41,000 nt of DNA from an uncultured Bacteroides sp. (GTDB lineage: Bacteria > Bacteroidota > Bacteroidia > Bacteroidales > Bacteroidaceae): NCBI GenBank assembly GCA_900556625.1, contig USPQ01000021.1, positions 1 to 41,000 of the forward strand. The letters are read 5' to 3'. The position numbers and the translations under genes were made by a program. The notes under the pieces were generated by a model. It saw only the letters and a program-made list of their open reading frames with translations, was not told the origin of the DNA and made no database searches. Of the stretch, positions 1-8,443 are shown in pieces (the stretch's first letter is position 1; each line of letters starts with the position of its first letter).

Positions 1-563
1 TTGTTGAGGTATTCAATGACAGTCTGGTTGCCTTCTGCTATTTGGGCGGCCATCCAGTTTTGGCAGTTCATCGCATCCTTGTATGTCTCTATTTCTTCCG
101 GAGTGTTTCCTCCGTTCAGTATGGCTTGTTCGCTGAATCCGGTGGCACGTAGTTTTAGAAATTCCGTCAGCGCATCTATGATGTGGCTGAAATGCAGAAG
201 AGGATTCGCCGACCGCTGTGACCGGCGCGAATATCCATGAGTGTACGGACACCGTGCTTTGAGCTTTAGATAGGTGTGGAACAGGTTAGCATATTCGTCT
301 CCCAATAGATAACGGAGCACTTTGTTCAACTTTCCGTCGAAAAGATTGGCAACACTCTTTATCTTCTCTTCCTGAATAATATGTATGATGCAAGGCTCTA
401 GTTTATCGCTGTATGTGCCATACCGGGTATCCATGTTGAAGTATTGCATAAATACATCCAACAGTGTCATTGTCTCTTTGTCTAAACTGGTTCTCTTTTT
501 CGTTAACCTTTCCAGGTACGGAGCAATCCGTTTGTTTAATGCGTCATTATAAATGAGTCTCAT
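1..563 (-). CDS. Unrecognised cytoplasmic protein, cut by window edge
   Basis: I read an open frame of at least 187 codons on the minus strand from the ATG at 563 down to base 1 without a stop, so the C-terminus lies outside the window. The protein begins MRLIYNDALNKR and is rich in Lys, Glu, Leu and Tyr with no signal peptide or membrane segment, so it is probably cytoplasmic and helical. I do not recognise a family. It lies 37 bp downstream of the 139-aa gene and on the same strand as the rhomboid gene, so the three probably form one operon. Shorter open frames on either strand across 1-252 are shadows of this longer frame. Confidence 0.7.
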   Translation of the reverse strand, partial: MRLIYNDALNKRIAPYLERLTKKRTSLDKETMTLLDVFMQYFNMDTRYGTYSDKLEPCIIHIIQEEKIKSVANLFDGKLNKVLRYLLGDEYANLFHTYLKLKARCPYTHGYSRRSQRSANPLLHFSHIIDALTEFLKLRATGFSEQAILNGGNTPEEIETYKDAMNCQNWMAAQIAEGNQTVIEYLN

Positions 564-600
564 GATTATTTTCGTTTTAAGTGTGTTTATAAGAAAATGA

Positions 601-1020
601 TTACCAAAGTCTTCCCGACAGCATAGCCAATCGGATGAAGGTGATGGTAGATTCTTCTTTGAGTCCGGTGGGAGAGGATAAGTCTTCAGTTTCCGTATCG
701 TCAATGAAGATACGGAAAATTCCGTCCTCGTAAGATTGCAGGGCGTTGGTGATTGCTTCTACTTCTGCGGCAGGTTTGCCGTTATAGTTTACTGCAAACC
801 CAACCTTGCCGGAAGCTGCTTTATTTTCCACTTCTTCCTGTGTGAGGTATTTCAGTACTTCGCTTTGTTGCAAGCGTTCATTATATTCACAGACTTGCCA
901 ACTGACGATGGCTTCAATCAACCCCTGTACATCGACAGGCGGAACAGGAAAATCGACAGGAATCTTTTCGATATTGCACTTTCGCTTTCCTAACTGTTTG
1001 ACTTGGACATATACTCTCAT
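601..1020 (-). CDS. Unrecognised 139-aa protein
   Basis: The start is placed at the ATG at 1020, giving 139 aa. An upstream in-frame ATG at 1062 lies inside the preceding rhomboid gene and would add 14 residues that do not look like a leader. The start is only 7 bp after the rhomboid stop and is preceded by a purine-rich AAAGAGAAT. The product begins MRVYVQVKQLGKRK and has no signal peptide or membrane helix. It has a mixed alpha/beta look, with an acidic central part and a C-terminal stretch (TITFIRLAMLSGRLW). I do not recognise a family. Its tight linkage suggests it works with the rhomboid protein or with the following gene. Confidence 0.75.
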   Translation of the reverse strand: MRVYVQVKQLGKRKCNIEKIPVDFPVPPVDVQGLIEAIVSWQVCEYNERLQQSEVLKYLTQEEVENKAASGKVGFAVNYNGKPAAEVEAITNALQSYEDGIFRIFIDDTETEDLSSPTGLKEESTITFIRLAMLSGRLW

Positions 1021-1027
1021 ATTCTCT

Positions 1028-2782
1028 TTATTGGGTGATCTGAATACTTGATGTAATAGCATTCAGATCGGTTTCGGCTTCTTCATCATAGACAAGCATA
1101 ACAATGGTAAAAGTTCGCTTCTTGCTTTCTTGGAAATAGTGTAATACAATTTGTTGTATGTCTTCTCCCGGTTCATCAGGAGCTCCGATGTGCAGAGGGT
1201 TTGTAGTTCTTGTCATGGATAGCCCGTTGATGTTGACATTGCTCTGCTTATAGTCTTCCGCTGGTTCTCCTTGTGCATTTCGCGGGAGAGTGAGCGATAA
1301 CTTCTTTATATGTTCAAACTCTTTTTGTGTATCGTAGGTCAGAGCAGTAACCGTCAGTTGGTTGGCGCCGTTGACGAGCCTAAGCAACGGAGGTTCTGCG
1401 CTGGGAGTCAATCCTTTCGCTCCTGTTATTTTCCTCCAGTTGGTAGGATACTGGCAACTGAAATTTGTTTCTGCATCGTAATAAGAAAGCCATGTATCGT
1501 TATTGCCTACCGGAACGTATGGAGGATATTGGCTGGTAGAAGAACTGTTGGCAGTCTTCCTGCCAGCTTGGTTGCCGTTCTCGTTTTCTTCTTCCAGTTC
1601 ACCATTCAGATAGGCTTCTACAATACCGCTTTCCCATTCGCCGCGTATGTCCTGATAAAGAGGGGGAACGTTCTTGCAAAGCATCAAGAAGCTGAACAGG
1701 AAAATGCAAAAGATACCAAGCTCCCCAAGGATTGAAACGGTACGTTGCGCATCGGCTTTTTCAAATTTATAGCTGCATACATAAATGATTCCCAGTAGGA
1801 AACCGCTTAATAATCCGCCAATATGTGCGGCGTTATCAATCCCGGCTTTCATGCCATAAACCAGATTGTAACCGACAAAAATAAGGATACTGGTCAATAA
1901 CGCTTTCCGTTGTTCCTTTGCGATGCGATGGAAGAACAGGAAGGCGAGGAATATACCGTAAAGTCCGAAGATAGCTCCGGAGGCTCCGGCACTGATTGTC
2001 TCGCCGTGCATATAAAGACTGAATACTGCCGAACATAGTCCGGTCAGTAAATAAGACATGAACATCCGACGGCTTCCTATCAGATCTTCCAGTAGAAGAC
2101 CTACATACATGAAGGCATACATATTCATCAGGAGATGAAAAGCACCGATGTGTATGAAGTTGCAGGTCACTGCACGCCACCAGTCGCCTGTAAGGGTCAG
2201 CGGTCCGAAGTCGGCTCCCCATTTCAGCAGTGATAAGGTGGAAGGAGACATGATTCCCACTCCGGATGCAATCATCACAATAAATACAAGGAGGTTGAGG
2301 TCTATCAGGATAGGCGTTGCCATAAAACCTTTGCGGGGAATAAAGAACGACCAGAAAGAGTTCCTCTTCTTTTCTTCTTCCAGATAGGCTTTCTCTTCTT
2401 CTGTGAGCGGACGGTTACACTCTTCCTCGAAATCTTTTGCCTTTTGGGTTAGCTCTTCCGGGGTAAGGGATGTTTTTATTTCTTCCATCGTCTCGCGTAG
2501 CTTTTGTATATTTTTTCTGTTCTTTCCATAGTCTACAAATTGTACGGAAGAGGATTGGCTGCGCACAGCTACTTCTCCGTCGCTTCCCGGTTCTATGGTA
2601 AAGGTTATTTCCTCTCCATGAGAATACATATTGAACGGGACTTCGAATCGTGCTCCTTCCGGAGTCACTTCCTCGATATTCCACTCCAGCTTTAGCGAAG
2701 CTTCAAGAGCCAGTATGAGGATTTCCGTTTTTGATAAACCCGGTAAATGCAGTTTGTCGTTATATGAAGGTTTGAGTGCCAT
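1028..2782 (-). CDS. Rhomboid-family intramembrane serine protease with extra N- and C-terminal domains
   Basis: The 584-aa protein has a rhomboid core at about residues 155-340. The serine motif GASGAIFG places the nucleophile at Ser268, and DNAAHIGG places the partner histidine at His320. The HLLMN motif of the second helix is also present. I count about seven membrane helices: roughly 155-180, 212-232, 240-258, 263-285, 293-309, 318-337 and 351-369. The first 140 residues are soluble and charged. The last ~200, after an acidic Asn-rich linker, contain FSCQYPTNWRK and look like a PsbP/DUF1795-type fold, which is an inference. With seven helices and a cytoplasmic N-terminus, the tail would face the periplasm. 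It is the first gene of a three-gene minus-strand operon. The substrate is unknown. Confidence 0.9.
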   Translation of the reverse strand: MALKPSYNDKLHLPGLSKTEILILALEASLKLEWNIEEVTPEGARFEVPFNMYSHGEEITFTIEPGSDGEVAVRSQSSSVQFVDYGKNRKNIQKLRETMEEIKTSLTPEELTQKAKDFEEECNRPLTEEEKAYLEEEKKRNSFWSFFIPRKGFMATPILIDLNLLVFIVMIASGVGIMSPSTLSLLKWGADFGPLTLTGDWWRAVTCNFIHIGAFHLLMNMYAFMYVGLLLEDLIGSRRMFMSYLLTGLCSAVFSLYMHGETISAGASGAIFGLYGIFLAFLFFHRIAKEQRKALLTSILIFVGYNLVYGMKAGIDNAAHIGGLLSGFLLGIIYVCSYKFEKADAQRTVSILGELGIFCIFLFSFLMLCKNVPPLYQDIRGEWESGIVEAYLNGELEEENENGNQAGRKTANSSSTSQYPPYVPVGNNDTWLSYYDAETNFSCQYPTNWRKITGAKGLTPSAEPPLLRLVNGANQLTVTALTYDTQKEFEHIKKLSLTLPRNAQGEPAEDYKQSNVNINGLSMTRTTNPLHIGAPDEPGEDIQQIVLHYFQESKKRTFTIVMLVYDEEAETDLNAITSSIQITQ

Positions 2783-2832
2783 ATTTCTATTCTTATATAG
2801 AGTCGTCGATTAAAAATTACTTATCTCACTGA

Positions 2833-2840
2833 CAAATGTA
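2833..2840 (-). promoter_or_regulatory. Candidate Bacteroides -7 box for the rhomboid operon
   Basis: On the minus strand the bases read TACATTTG, an exact fit to the Bacteroides housekeeping -7 consensus TAnnTTTG. It lies about 50 bp upstream of the rhomboid ATG, predicting a leader of roughly 45 nt. No clear TTTG at -33 was seen. Confidence 0.4.
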
Positions 2841-2878
2841 TAGAATAATAATGAAAAATAATAGAATGTGACAAATAA

Positions 2879-2911
2879 AAAAGCATCCACTTCCTAAGAA
2901 GGGATGCTTTT
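2879..2911 (-). terminator. Intrinsic terminator of the etf/acyl-CoA dehydrogenase operon
   Basis: AAAAGCATCC at 2879-2888 pairs perfectly with GGATGCTTTT at 2902-2911 around a 13-nt loop. On the minus strand the stem is followed by a long T tract. It lies 22 bp after the dehydrogenase stop codon. Confidence 0.75.
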
Positions 2912-2933
2912 ATGAGATTTGATAGCGTATTTA

Positions 2934-4640
2934 TTACTTTTTGTAGAATGCCAAGTCTTCTTTATCGAAGTTTTCGATGAAGTTTGAGTGCTTTTCTACT
3001 TCCGCTTCTGCATAGTTCAAATATACATGTGCAGATTTGGAGAACAGTTCGGAAGACTTGCTGGCATCTTGAATCAACAGGTGACACATGATAATGTCAG
3101 CAGCCATTTCCACCAGTTTGCGAGCGGTGAAGTCAAGCAATTCCTGGTCTTGTACTTCTTTCACTGCATTGGTGCTTGCTTCGAATTTGTCAGCCATCTT
3201 TTTCAGACGAGACATCAGCGGTTCCATTTCCGGTGAGCAAGGAATGGTTTCAAACTCGCGGATAGTAGCGATGTAAGAACCATTGGTTACGTAACGGATA
3301 GCGGCTACTGTCTGCAACTGGGTAGTTCCTTCGTAGATGCTGGTGATACGTGCGTCGCGATAGATGCGTTGGCAAGCATATTCCATCATGAAACCTGAAC
3401 CACCGTGAATCTGAATACAGTCGTAAGCGTTTTGGTTCGCATATTCAGAGTTCATACCTTTAGCCAGCGGAGTAAAGCTGTCTGCTAATTTAGCATATTT
3501 CTTCTGTTCCTGGCGTTCTTCCGGAGTCAGTTTACGTTCACGGGCGATGTCGTCCAATGCTTTGTAGATGTCTACGTAGCGAGATGTTTGATACAGTAAA
3601 GCACGTCCGGCATCCAGTTTGCCTTTCATGATAGCCAGCATGTCATACACAGCCGGGAATTCGATAATTGCTTTTCCGAACTGCTTACGGTCTTTGGCGT
3701 ATGCCAAACCTTCATTGTAAGCTGCCTGGCTCAATCCTACAGATTGTGCGGCAATACCCAGACGGGCACCGTTCATCAGAGCCATTACGTATTTAATCAA
3801 ACCGAGTTTGCGGTCACCGCAAAGTTCAGCTTTTGCATTCTTATATACCAATTCGCAGGTAGGAGAACCGTGGATACCGAGTTTGTTTTCGATACGACGT
3901 ACGTTCACGCCACCCTGACGCTTGTCATAGATGAACATAGACAAACCACGACCGTCTCTCGTTCCTTCTTCCGAACGCGCCAGTACGAGGTGAATATCCG
4001 CGTCACCATTTGTGATGAAACGTTTCACACCGTTCAGCAACCAGCATCCGTCTTTTTCGCTGTAAGTAGCTTTCAGCATAACAGATTGAAGGTCGGAACC
4101 AGCATCCGGTTCTGTCAAGTCCATTGACATGGTTTCACCTTGGCAGATGCGTGGGATAAAGCGGCTGTGTTGGTCGGGATTGCCAAACTCATAAAGAGTT
4201 TCGATACAGTCCTGCAATGACCAGATGTTTCCGAAACCTGCATCGGCAGCAGCCACGATTTCTGCACACATGGTGTATGGGGTGATCGGGAAGTTCAGAC
4301 CGCCGAACTTACGTGGCATGGTCATACCGTTCAAGCCGGCTTTTACCATTGCGTCCAAGTTCTGTTTGGTTCCTGATGCATATTCTACGCGACCATTGGC
4401 ACAGTGAGGACCTTCTTCGTCTACACCTTCTGCGTTAGGGGCAATGATTTCTCCTGTGATTTCTCCGGTAATCTCCAACACTTTGTCATAAGAGTCTACA
4501 GCATCTTCGAAGTCCAGCGGAGCATAGTCGAATTCATCTTTATCTCTGTAATTGCGTTCTTTGAGTTCGCAAATACGTTTCATCATCGGATTGTTCAAGT
4601 GAAACTTGAGTTCCGGTATGTCTGTATAATAATTAGCCAT
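2934..4640 (-). CDS. Acyl-CoA dehydrogenase, long form with C-terminal extension
   Basis: The 568-aa flavoenzyme would oxidise an acyl-CoA to the enoyl-CoA and pass electrons to the ETF encoded just upstream. Family signatures are clear: MDLTEPDAGSD (around 173-183), the FAD-binding GARLGIAAQSVGLSQAAYNEG region (around 291-311) and IQIHGGSGFMMEY (410-421). IYEGT near 435-439 places Glu437 where the catalytic base sits in this superfamily. The length and the ~120-residue C-terminal extension match the long dehydrogenases with an added C-terminal domain rather than the ~380-aa short-chain forms. The start lies 6 bp after the etfA stop. The chain-length preference cannot be read from sequence. 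Confidence 0.92.
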   Translation of the reverse strand: MANYYTDIPELKFHLNNPMMKRICELKERNYRDKDEFDYAPLDFEDAVDSYDKVLEITGEITGEIIAPNAEGVDEEGPHCANGRVEYASGTKQNLDAMVKAGLNGMTMPRKFGGLNFPITPYTMCAEIVAAADAGFGNIWSLQDCIETLYEFGNPDQHSRFIPRICQGETMSMDLTEPDAGSDLQSVMLKATYSEKDGCWLLNGVKRFITNGDADIHLVLARSEEGTRDGRGLSMFIYDKRQGGVNVRRIENKLGIHGSPTCELVYKNAKAELCGDRKLGLIKYVMALMNGARLGIAAQSVGLSQAAYNEGLAYAKDRKQFGKAIIEFPAVYDMLAIMKGKLDAGRALLYQTSRYVDIYKALDDIARERKLTPEERQEQKKYAKLADSFTPLAKGMNSEYANQNAYDCIQIHGGSGFMMEYACQRIYRDARITSIYEGTTQLQTVAAIRYVTNGSYIATIREFETIPCSPEMEPLMSRLKKMADKFEASTNAVKEVQDQELLDFTARKLVEMAADIIMCHLLIQDASKSSELFSKSAHVYLNYAEAEVEKHSNFIENFDKEDLAFYKK

Positions 4641-4646
4641 CTTTCC

Positions 4647-5666
4647 TTACTTGCTATTTTGTTTATAATACTTAATCATCTTCGGCACAACTTCTTCGAT
4701 AGTTCCGTTGATTACGTAATCGGCAATCGTGTTGATCGGAGCATCCGGGTCGTTGTTGATGGAGATGATGATACCACTTTCCTGCATACCGGCGATATGC
4801 TGAATCTGTCCGGAGATACCGCAAGCGATGTAGAGTTTCGGACGAACCGTAACACCTGTCTGACCGATCTGGCGGTCGTGATCTGCGAAACCTGCGTCAA
4901 CAGCAGCACGGCTGGCACCTACTTCTGCGTGAAGTTCTTTAGCGAGGTCGAACAACAGGTCGAAGTTCTCTTTCGAGCCTACACCGTATCCGCCGGCTAC
5001 GATAATCGGAGAACCTTTCAGGTTGTTCTTTGCCTTTTCTACGTGGCGTTCGATTACTTTCACTACATAGTCCGTATCGGCTACGTATTTTTTCACATCG
5101 TGACGGATCACTTCTCCCTGATAAGTCGGAGAGAGGATTTCTTTCTTCATCACACCTTCGCGAACGGTTGCCATCTGCGGGCGGTGTTCCGGGTTCACAA
5201 TCGTAGCAACGATGTTACCGCCGAAAGCCGGACGGATCTGATACAACAGGTTCTTGTAAGTCTTGCCTTCTTTCTTGTCTTCGTGGTCACCGATTTCAAG
5301 TGAAGTACAGTCGGCAGTCAATCCGCTGGTCAAAGCAGAAGAAACGCGCGGACCGAGGTCACGACCGATTACAGTAGCACCCATCAGACAGATTTGCGGC
5401 TGCTCTTCTTTGAAAAGATTCACCAGGATAGCTGTGTGAGGAAGTGAAGTATAAGGGTAAAGTCCTTCGCCGTCGAAAACGTGAAGTTTGTCTACTCCGT
5501 AAGGAAGGATTTGTTTTTCAATATCTTTGAGGCCGGTTCCGGCAACCACTGCTTCGAGTTGACAGTTCAACTGGTTGGCTAACGAACGACCTTTGGTCAG
5601 AAGTTCGAGGCTGACGTCTAAAACGTTACCTTCTTCTATTTCGCAATATACAAATAAGTTATTCAT
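4647..5666 (-). CDS. etfA: Electron transfer flavoprotein alpha subunit
   Basis: The 339-aa protein carries the C-terminal FAD domain signature of ETF alpha: SRAAVDAGFADHDRQIGQTG, then PKLYIACGISGQIQHIAGM, then IISINNDPDAPI. The N-terminal half has the nucleotide-binding-like ETF fold, including the GRDLGPRVSSALTSGLTADC segment. It starts 2 bp after the etfB stop codon, so the two subunits are almost certainly translated together, and it is followed 6 bp later by the dehydrogenase. The set forms an electron relay from acyl-CoA to an acceptor not encoded here. Whether this ETF bifurcates electrons cannot be decided by reading alone. Confidence 0.96.
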   Translation of the reverse strand: MNNLFVYCEIEEGNVLDVSLELLTKGRSLANQLNCQLEAVVAGTGLKDIEKQILPYGVDKLHVFDGEGLYPYTSLPHTAILVNLFKEEQPQICLMGATVIGRDLGPRVSSALTSGLTADCTSLEIGDHEDKKEGKTYKNLLYQIRPAFGGNIVATIVNPEHRPQMATVREGVMKKEILSPTYQGEVIRHDVKKYVADTDYVVKVIERHVEKAKNNLKGSPIIVAGGYGVGSKENFDLLFDLAKELHAEVGASRAAVDAGFADHDRQIGQTGVTVRPKLYIACGISGQIQHIAGMQESGIIISINNDPDAPINTIADYVINGTIEEVVPKMIKYYKQNSK

Positions 5667-5668
5667 GA

Positions 5669-6541
5669 TTATCCGATGGTGTGGTTAGCTAATAGTTCAA
5701 CAATCAGGTCTTCCACGTCACGGTCGCTGCCGCTGATGGTTTTGCTCTCTTTAGCCTGGAACACGATGTTCTGGATGGCTTTCACTTTTGTCGGCGAACC
5801 GGACAGACCGCATTGTGCGAGGTCACCGTTTACGTCGGCTACGCTCCATTCTGCCAGATTCAGATAATCGCGCTTGTCGTACAGGTCGGTATAATCAAGA
5901 TTGCCTTGCTGTTTTTCAGTCACAGTTTTTGCATGCTTGTATTTCTGAACCAATTTAGCGTTACGCGGACGGCAAGGAGCTGCAGAACCGTTGACAGTAA
6001 TCACGATAGGCAATGGGCCTTCTACAGTTTCAACACCACCGTCGATGTGACGTTTCACCTTAATCTTACCATCGCCCACTTCCAGAATTTCTTCTGCGTA
6101 TGTGATTTGCGTCAATCCCAGCTTTTCTGCTACCTGCGGACCTACCTGTGCCGTGTCACCGTCGATTGCCTGACGGCCACCGATAATAATGTCATACTCA
6201 CCGATTTTGCGGATGGCAGTGGCAAGTGCGTAAGACGTAGCCAGTGTGTCTGCACCAGCGAAAGCACGGTCGGTTAATAAGTAACCGTTATCTGCACCAC
6301 GGAAAAGTCCTTCACGAATAATGTCGGCTGCCCGTCCCGGTCCCATTGTCAGAACGGTTACGGTAGAGCCTGGATGAGCATCTTTCAATCGGAGAGCTTG
6401 CTCGAGAGCATTCAGGTCTTCGGGGTTGAAGATGGCGGGGAGTGCCGCGCGGTTAATCGTTCCGTCGGCTTTCATGGCATCTTTCCCAACGTTACGTGTG
6501 TCGGGAACTTGTTTTGCCAATACAACAATTTTCAAACTCAT
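5669..6541 (-). CDS. etfB: Electron transfer flavoprotein beta subunit
   Basis: I chose the ATG at 6541, giving 290 aa beginning MSLKIVVLAKQVPDT, the usual ETF beta N-terminus. An in-frame extension to 6613 adds 24 residues that match nothing in the family. Diagnostic motifs are the AMP/FAD loop GRQAIDGDTAQVGPQVAEKLG in the middle, LTMGPGRAADIIREGLFRGAD before it, and VKRHIDGGVETVEGPLPIVITV after it. It is the first gene of etfB-etfA-acyl-CoA dehydrogenase. The 270-bp region upstream is shared with the divergent ECF sigma gene. Confidence 0.96.
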   Translation of the reverse strand: MSLKIVVLAKQVPDTRNVGKDAMKADGTINRAALPAIFNPEDLNALEQALRLKDAHPGSTVTVLTMGPGRAADIIREGLFRGADNGYLLTDRAFAGADTLATSYALATAIRKIGEYDIIIGGRQAIDGDTAQVGPQVAEKLGLTQITYAEEILEVGDGKIKVKRHIDGGVETVEGPLPIVITVNGSAAPCRPRNAKLVQKYKHAKTVTEKQQGNLDYTDLYDKRDYLNLAEWSVADVNGDLAQCGLSGSPTKVKAIQNIVFQAKESKTISGSDRDVEDLIVELLANHTIG

Positions 6542-6637
6542 GCTATAAATTTTAGTATTAGTATTTCTATAAGTTAGCAGCCAGTAGTCAAGTAGTAATC
6601 TCTTGCTATCCAAACTATCCGGTTAACTATCAGCGTG

Positions 6638-6645
6638 CAAATTTA
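6638..6645 (-). promoter_or_regulatory. Candidate -7 box for etfB
   Basis: The minus strand reads TAAATTTG, matching TAnnTTTG, about 97 bp upstream of the etfB ATG. A partial TTG-like -33 element lies near 6663. This is consensus matching only. Confidence 0.3.
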
Positions 6646-6815
6646 CTCAAACACTTGGTTCTGACAAGAATTCCAAGCGAAAAATGTACATTGTTAAGCA
6701 TTTCTTTGTTCTGTTAGTTATATGTATATCACTGTTCTTTTCGATAAAAAAGGGTTTTTGTATTGTTTATGTGCAACTAATATGTTTATTTTGCCCGCTA
6801 TTATTTGGTAATATT

Positions 6816-7400
6816 ATGGAAAATGATAAAAGACAAATGGAGAAGGACTTTCAATCTTTCTTCACTGTTAACTTTCCTAAAGTGAAGAACTTTGCTCGAA
6901 AGTTACTGAAATCGGACGAAGATGCAGAAGACGTTGCTCAAGATGTTTTTTGTAAACTGTGGCAACAACCGGAAATGTGGCAACATCCTAATGATAAATT
7001 GGATGGGTATATCTTTGTAACAACACGGAATATTATTCTTAATATGTTTAAGCATCAGCGTATAGAGCAAGAGTACCAGGTAAGTTTTATAGAAAATGCG
7101 ATACTTTGTGAAATAATAGAAGATGATCAGGCACTAAAGGATATCTATTATAAAGAGTTGCTTATGATTCTCCGGCTTGCTTTAACAAAAATGCCTGAGC
7201 GTCGGAGGATGATATTTGAGGCCAGTAGATTTCAAGGACTGAGCAATAAAGATATTGCGGAAAAATTGGGTGTTTCTATCCGTACGGTAGAGCACCAAAT
7301 TTATCTAGCATTAATAGACCTAAAGAAAATACTTCTTTTTTTAGTTTTTTTTTCTTCTCTCTTAAGTAGTATAATGATTTTAGTTGTCTTTAAAGTATAA
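6816..7400 (+). CDS. ECF-type RNA polymerase sigma-70 factor (FecI-like)
   Basis: The start is taken at ATG 6816, giving 194 aa. The frame stays open upstream to 6684, but those 44 residues are hydrophobic and atypical. Region 2 is seen around residues 24-80 (DAEDVAQDVFCKLW, then TTRNIILNMFKHQR). Region 4 is around 121-171 (LPERRR-type linker MPERRRMIF, then the helix-turn-helix GLSNKDIAEKLGVSIRTVEHQI). The last ~24 residues form a strikingly hydrophobic tail. It is followed 21 bp later by a FecR anti-sigma gene and then a SusC with an STN domain. This is the standard trans-envelope circuit in which glycan import at the outer membrane releases the sigma factor to transcribe the SusC operon. 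Confidence 0.93.
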   Translation: MENDKRQMEKDFQSFFTVNFPKVKNFARKLLKSDEDAEDVAQDVFCKLWQQPEMWQHPNDKLDGYIFVTTRNIILNMFKHQRIEQEYQVSFIENAILCEIIEDDQALKDIYYKELLMILRLALTKMPERRRMIFEASRFQGLSNKDIAEKLGVSIRTVEHQIYLALIDLKKILLFLVFFSSLLSSIMILVVFKV

Positions 7401-7421
7401 GGCAGAAATAATAATGAAATA

Positions 7422-8405
7422 ATGATGAAGAATTATATTCGACAAGTGATAGAACTTTTTAGTCAGAACGACTATCCGGTTTCCGTCCAAAAGCAATTCC
7501 GGCATTGGTTGGCTGATGAAGAACATAAGGAAGAAAAAATGGAAGCGCTCACTTCTCTTTGGGAAGAAGCCGGACAGCAGCGAGTTCCTCAGGGAATGCA
7601 GCAGTCTATACGCCGTATGCAACAAAATATAGGTATGCGTCCTGTCTCTTCGCAAAAGAAATATATATTACGTATTTGGCAGGTAGCGTCGGTGTTGTTG
7701 CTGGCTGTATCGTCGGTTTCTATCTATTTATTATTGGAAAAAGACGATTTTTCCAGTGATTTGATAGAATGCCATATACCAACTGCAGAAATACATGAAC
7801 TGACATTACCGGATGGTACTTCCGTTATGTTGAATTCAAAAAGTACTTTGTTTTATCCGGAAAGTTTTAATGGTAAAACCAGAAGTGTATATCTGATAGG
7901 TGAGGGCTATTTTAAGGTAATGCCGGATAAGGAACATCCCTTTATTGTGAAAGGATCTGATTTTCAGGTTACGGCTTTGGGAACTGAGTTTAATGTAAAT
8001 ACTTATTCGGAGAATGACGAAGTGTACACTACTTTAGTTTCGGGCAGTGTAAAAGTGGAGTATGATAATTTAATCTCAAGTGTTATATTGAAACCTAACC
8101 AGCAGTTATCTTATAACAAGCTGACCAAAAAAAGTCGTTTGCAACAATCACAAGTTGATGATGTGATAGCTTGGCAACATGGAGAACTTGTATTTAGTGA
8201 TGCACATTTGGAAGATATATTCACGAGACTAGAACATAAGTATCCATATACTTTTGTATATAGTTTCCATAGTTTGAATAATAATACTTATAGTTTCCGT
8301 TTCCCGAAGAATGTGACGTTGGAAGAAATTATGTTAATTATTTCACAAGTAGTTGGAGATATCCACTATGTGATTAAAGACAATAAATGCTATATAACTA
8401 ATTGA
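7422..8405 (+). CDS. FecR-family anti-sigma factor
   Basis: The 327-aa single-pass inner-membrane protein has a cytoplasmic N-terminal ~80 residues that would bind the sigma factor. A membrane helix follows at about 83-105 (IWQVASVLLLAVSSVSIYLLL). The periplasmic FecR domain covers about 120-215 (ELTLPDGTSVMLNSKSTLFYP, GEGYFKV, FQVTALGTEFNV). A C-terminal domain of the DUF4974 kind covers about 255-325 and would contact the STN domain of the SusC encoded next. Two adjacent ATGs at 7422 and 7425 are both possible starts. It lies between the sigma gene and SusC on the same strand. Confidence 0.93.
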   Translation: MMKNYIRQVIELFSQNDYPVSVQKQFRHWLADEEHKEEKMEALTSLWEEAGQQRVPQGMQQSIRRMQQNIGMRPVSSQKKYILRIWQVASVLLLAVSSVSIYLLLEKDDFSSDLIECHIPTAEIHELTLPDGTSVMLNSKSTLFYPESFNGKTRSVYLIGEGYFKVMPDKEHPFIVKGSDFQVTALGTEFNVNTYSENDEVYTTLVSGSVKVEYDNLISSVILKPNQQLSYNKLTKKSRLQQSQVDDVIAWQHGELVFSDAHLEDIFTRLEHKYPYTFVYSFHSLNNNTYSFRFPKNVTLEEIMLIISQVVGDIHYVIKDNKCYITN

Positions 8406-8443
8406 AAAAGAACCCCTATGTCTAATTATTAACTTAACACACC

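Noticed and set aside
4404..5303. 299-codon open frame on the plus strand opposite the etfA and acyl-CoA dehydrogenase genes
   Set aside because: It spans the junction of two well-identified genes on the other strand, has Phe/Val/His-rich composition typical of antisense frames, and matches no family.
6684..6815. N-terminal extension of the ECF sigma factor to 6684
   Set aside because: The 44 added residues are hydrophobic and Cys/Phe-rich, whereas the frame from ATG 6816 begins like typical FecI-like factors.
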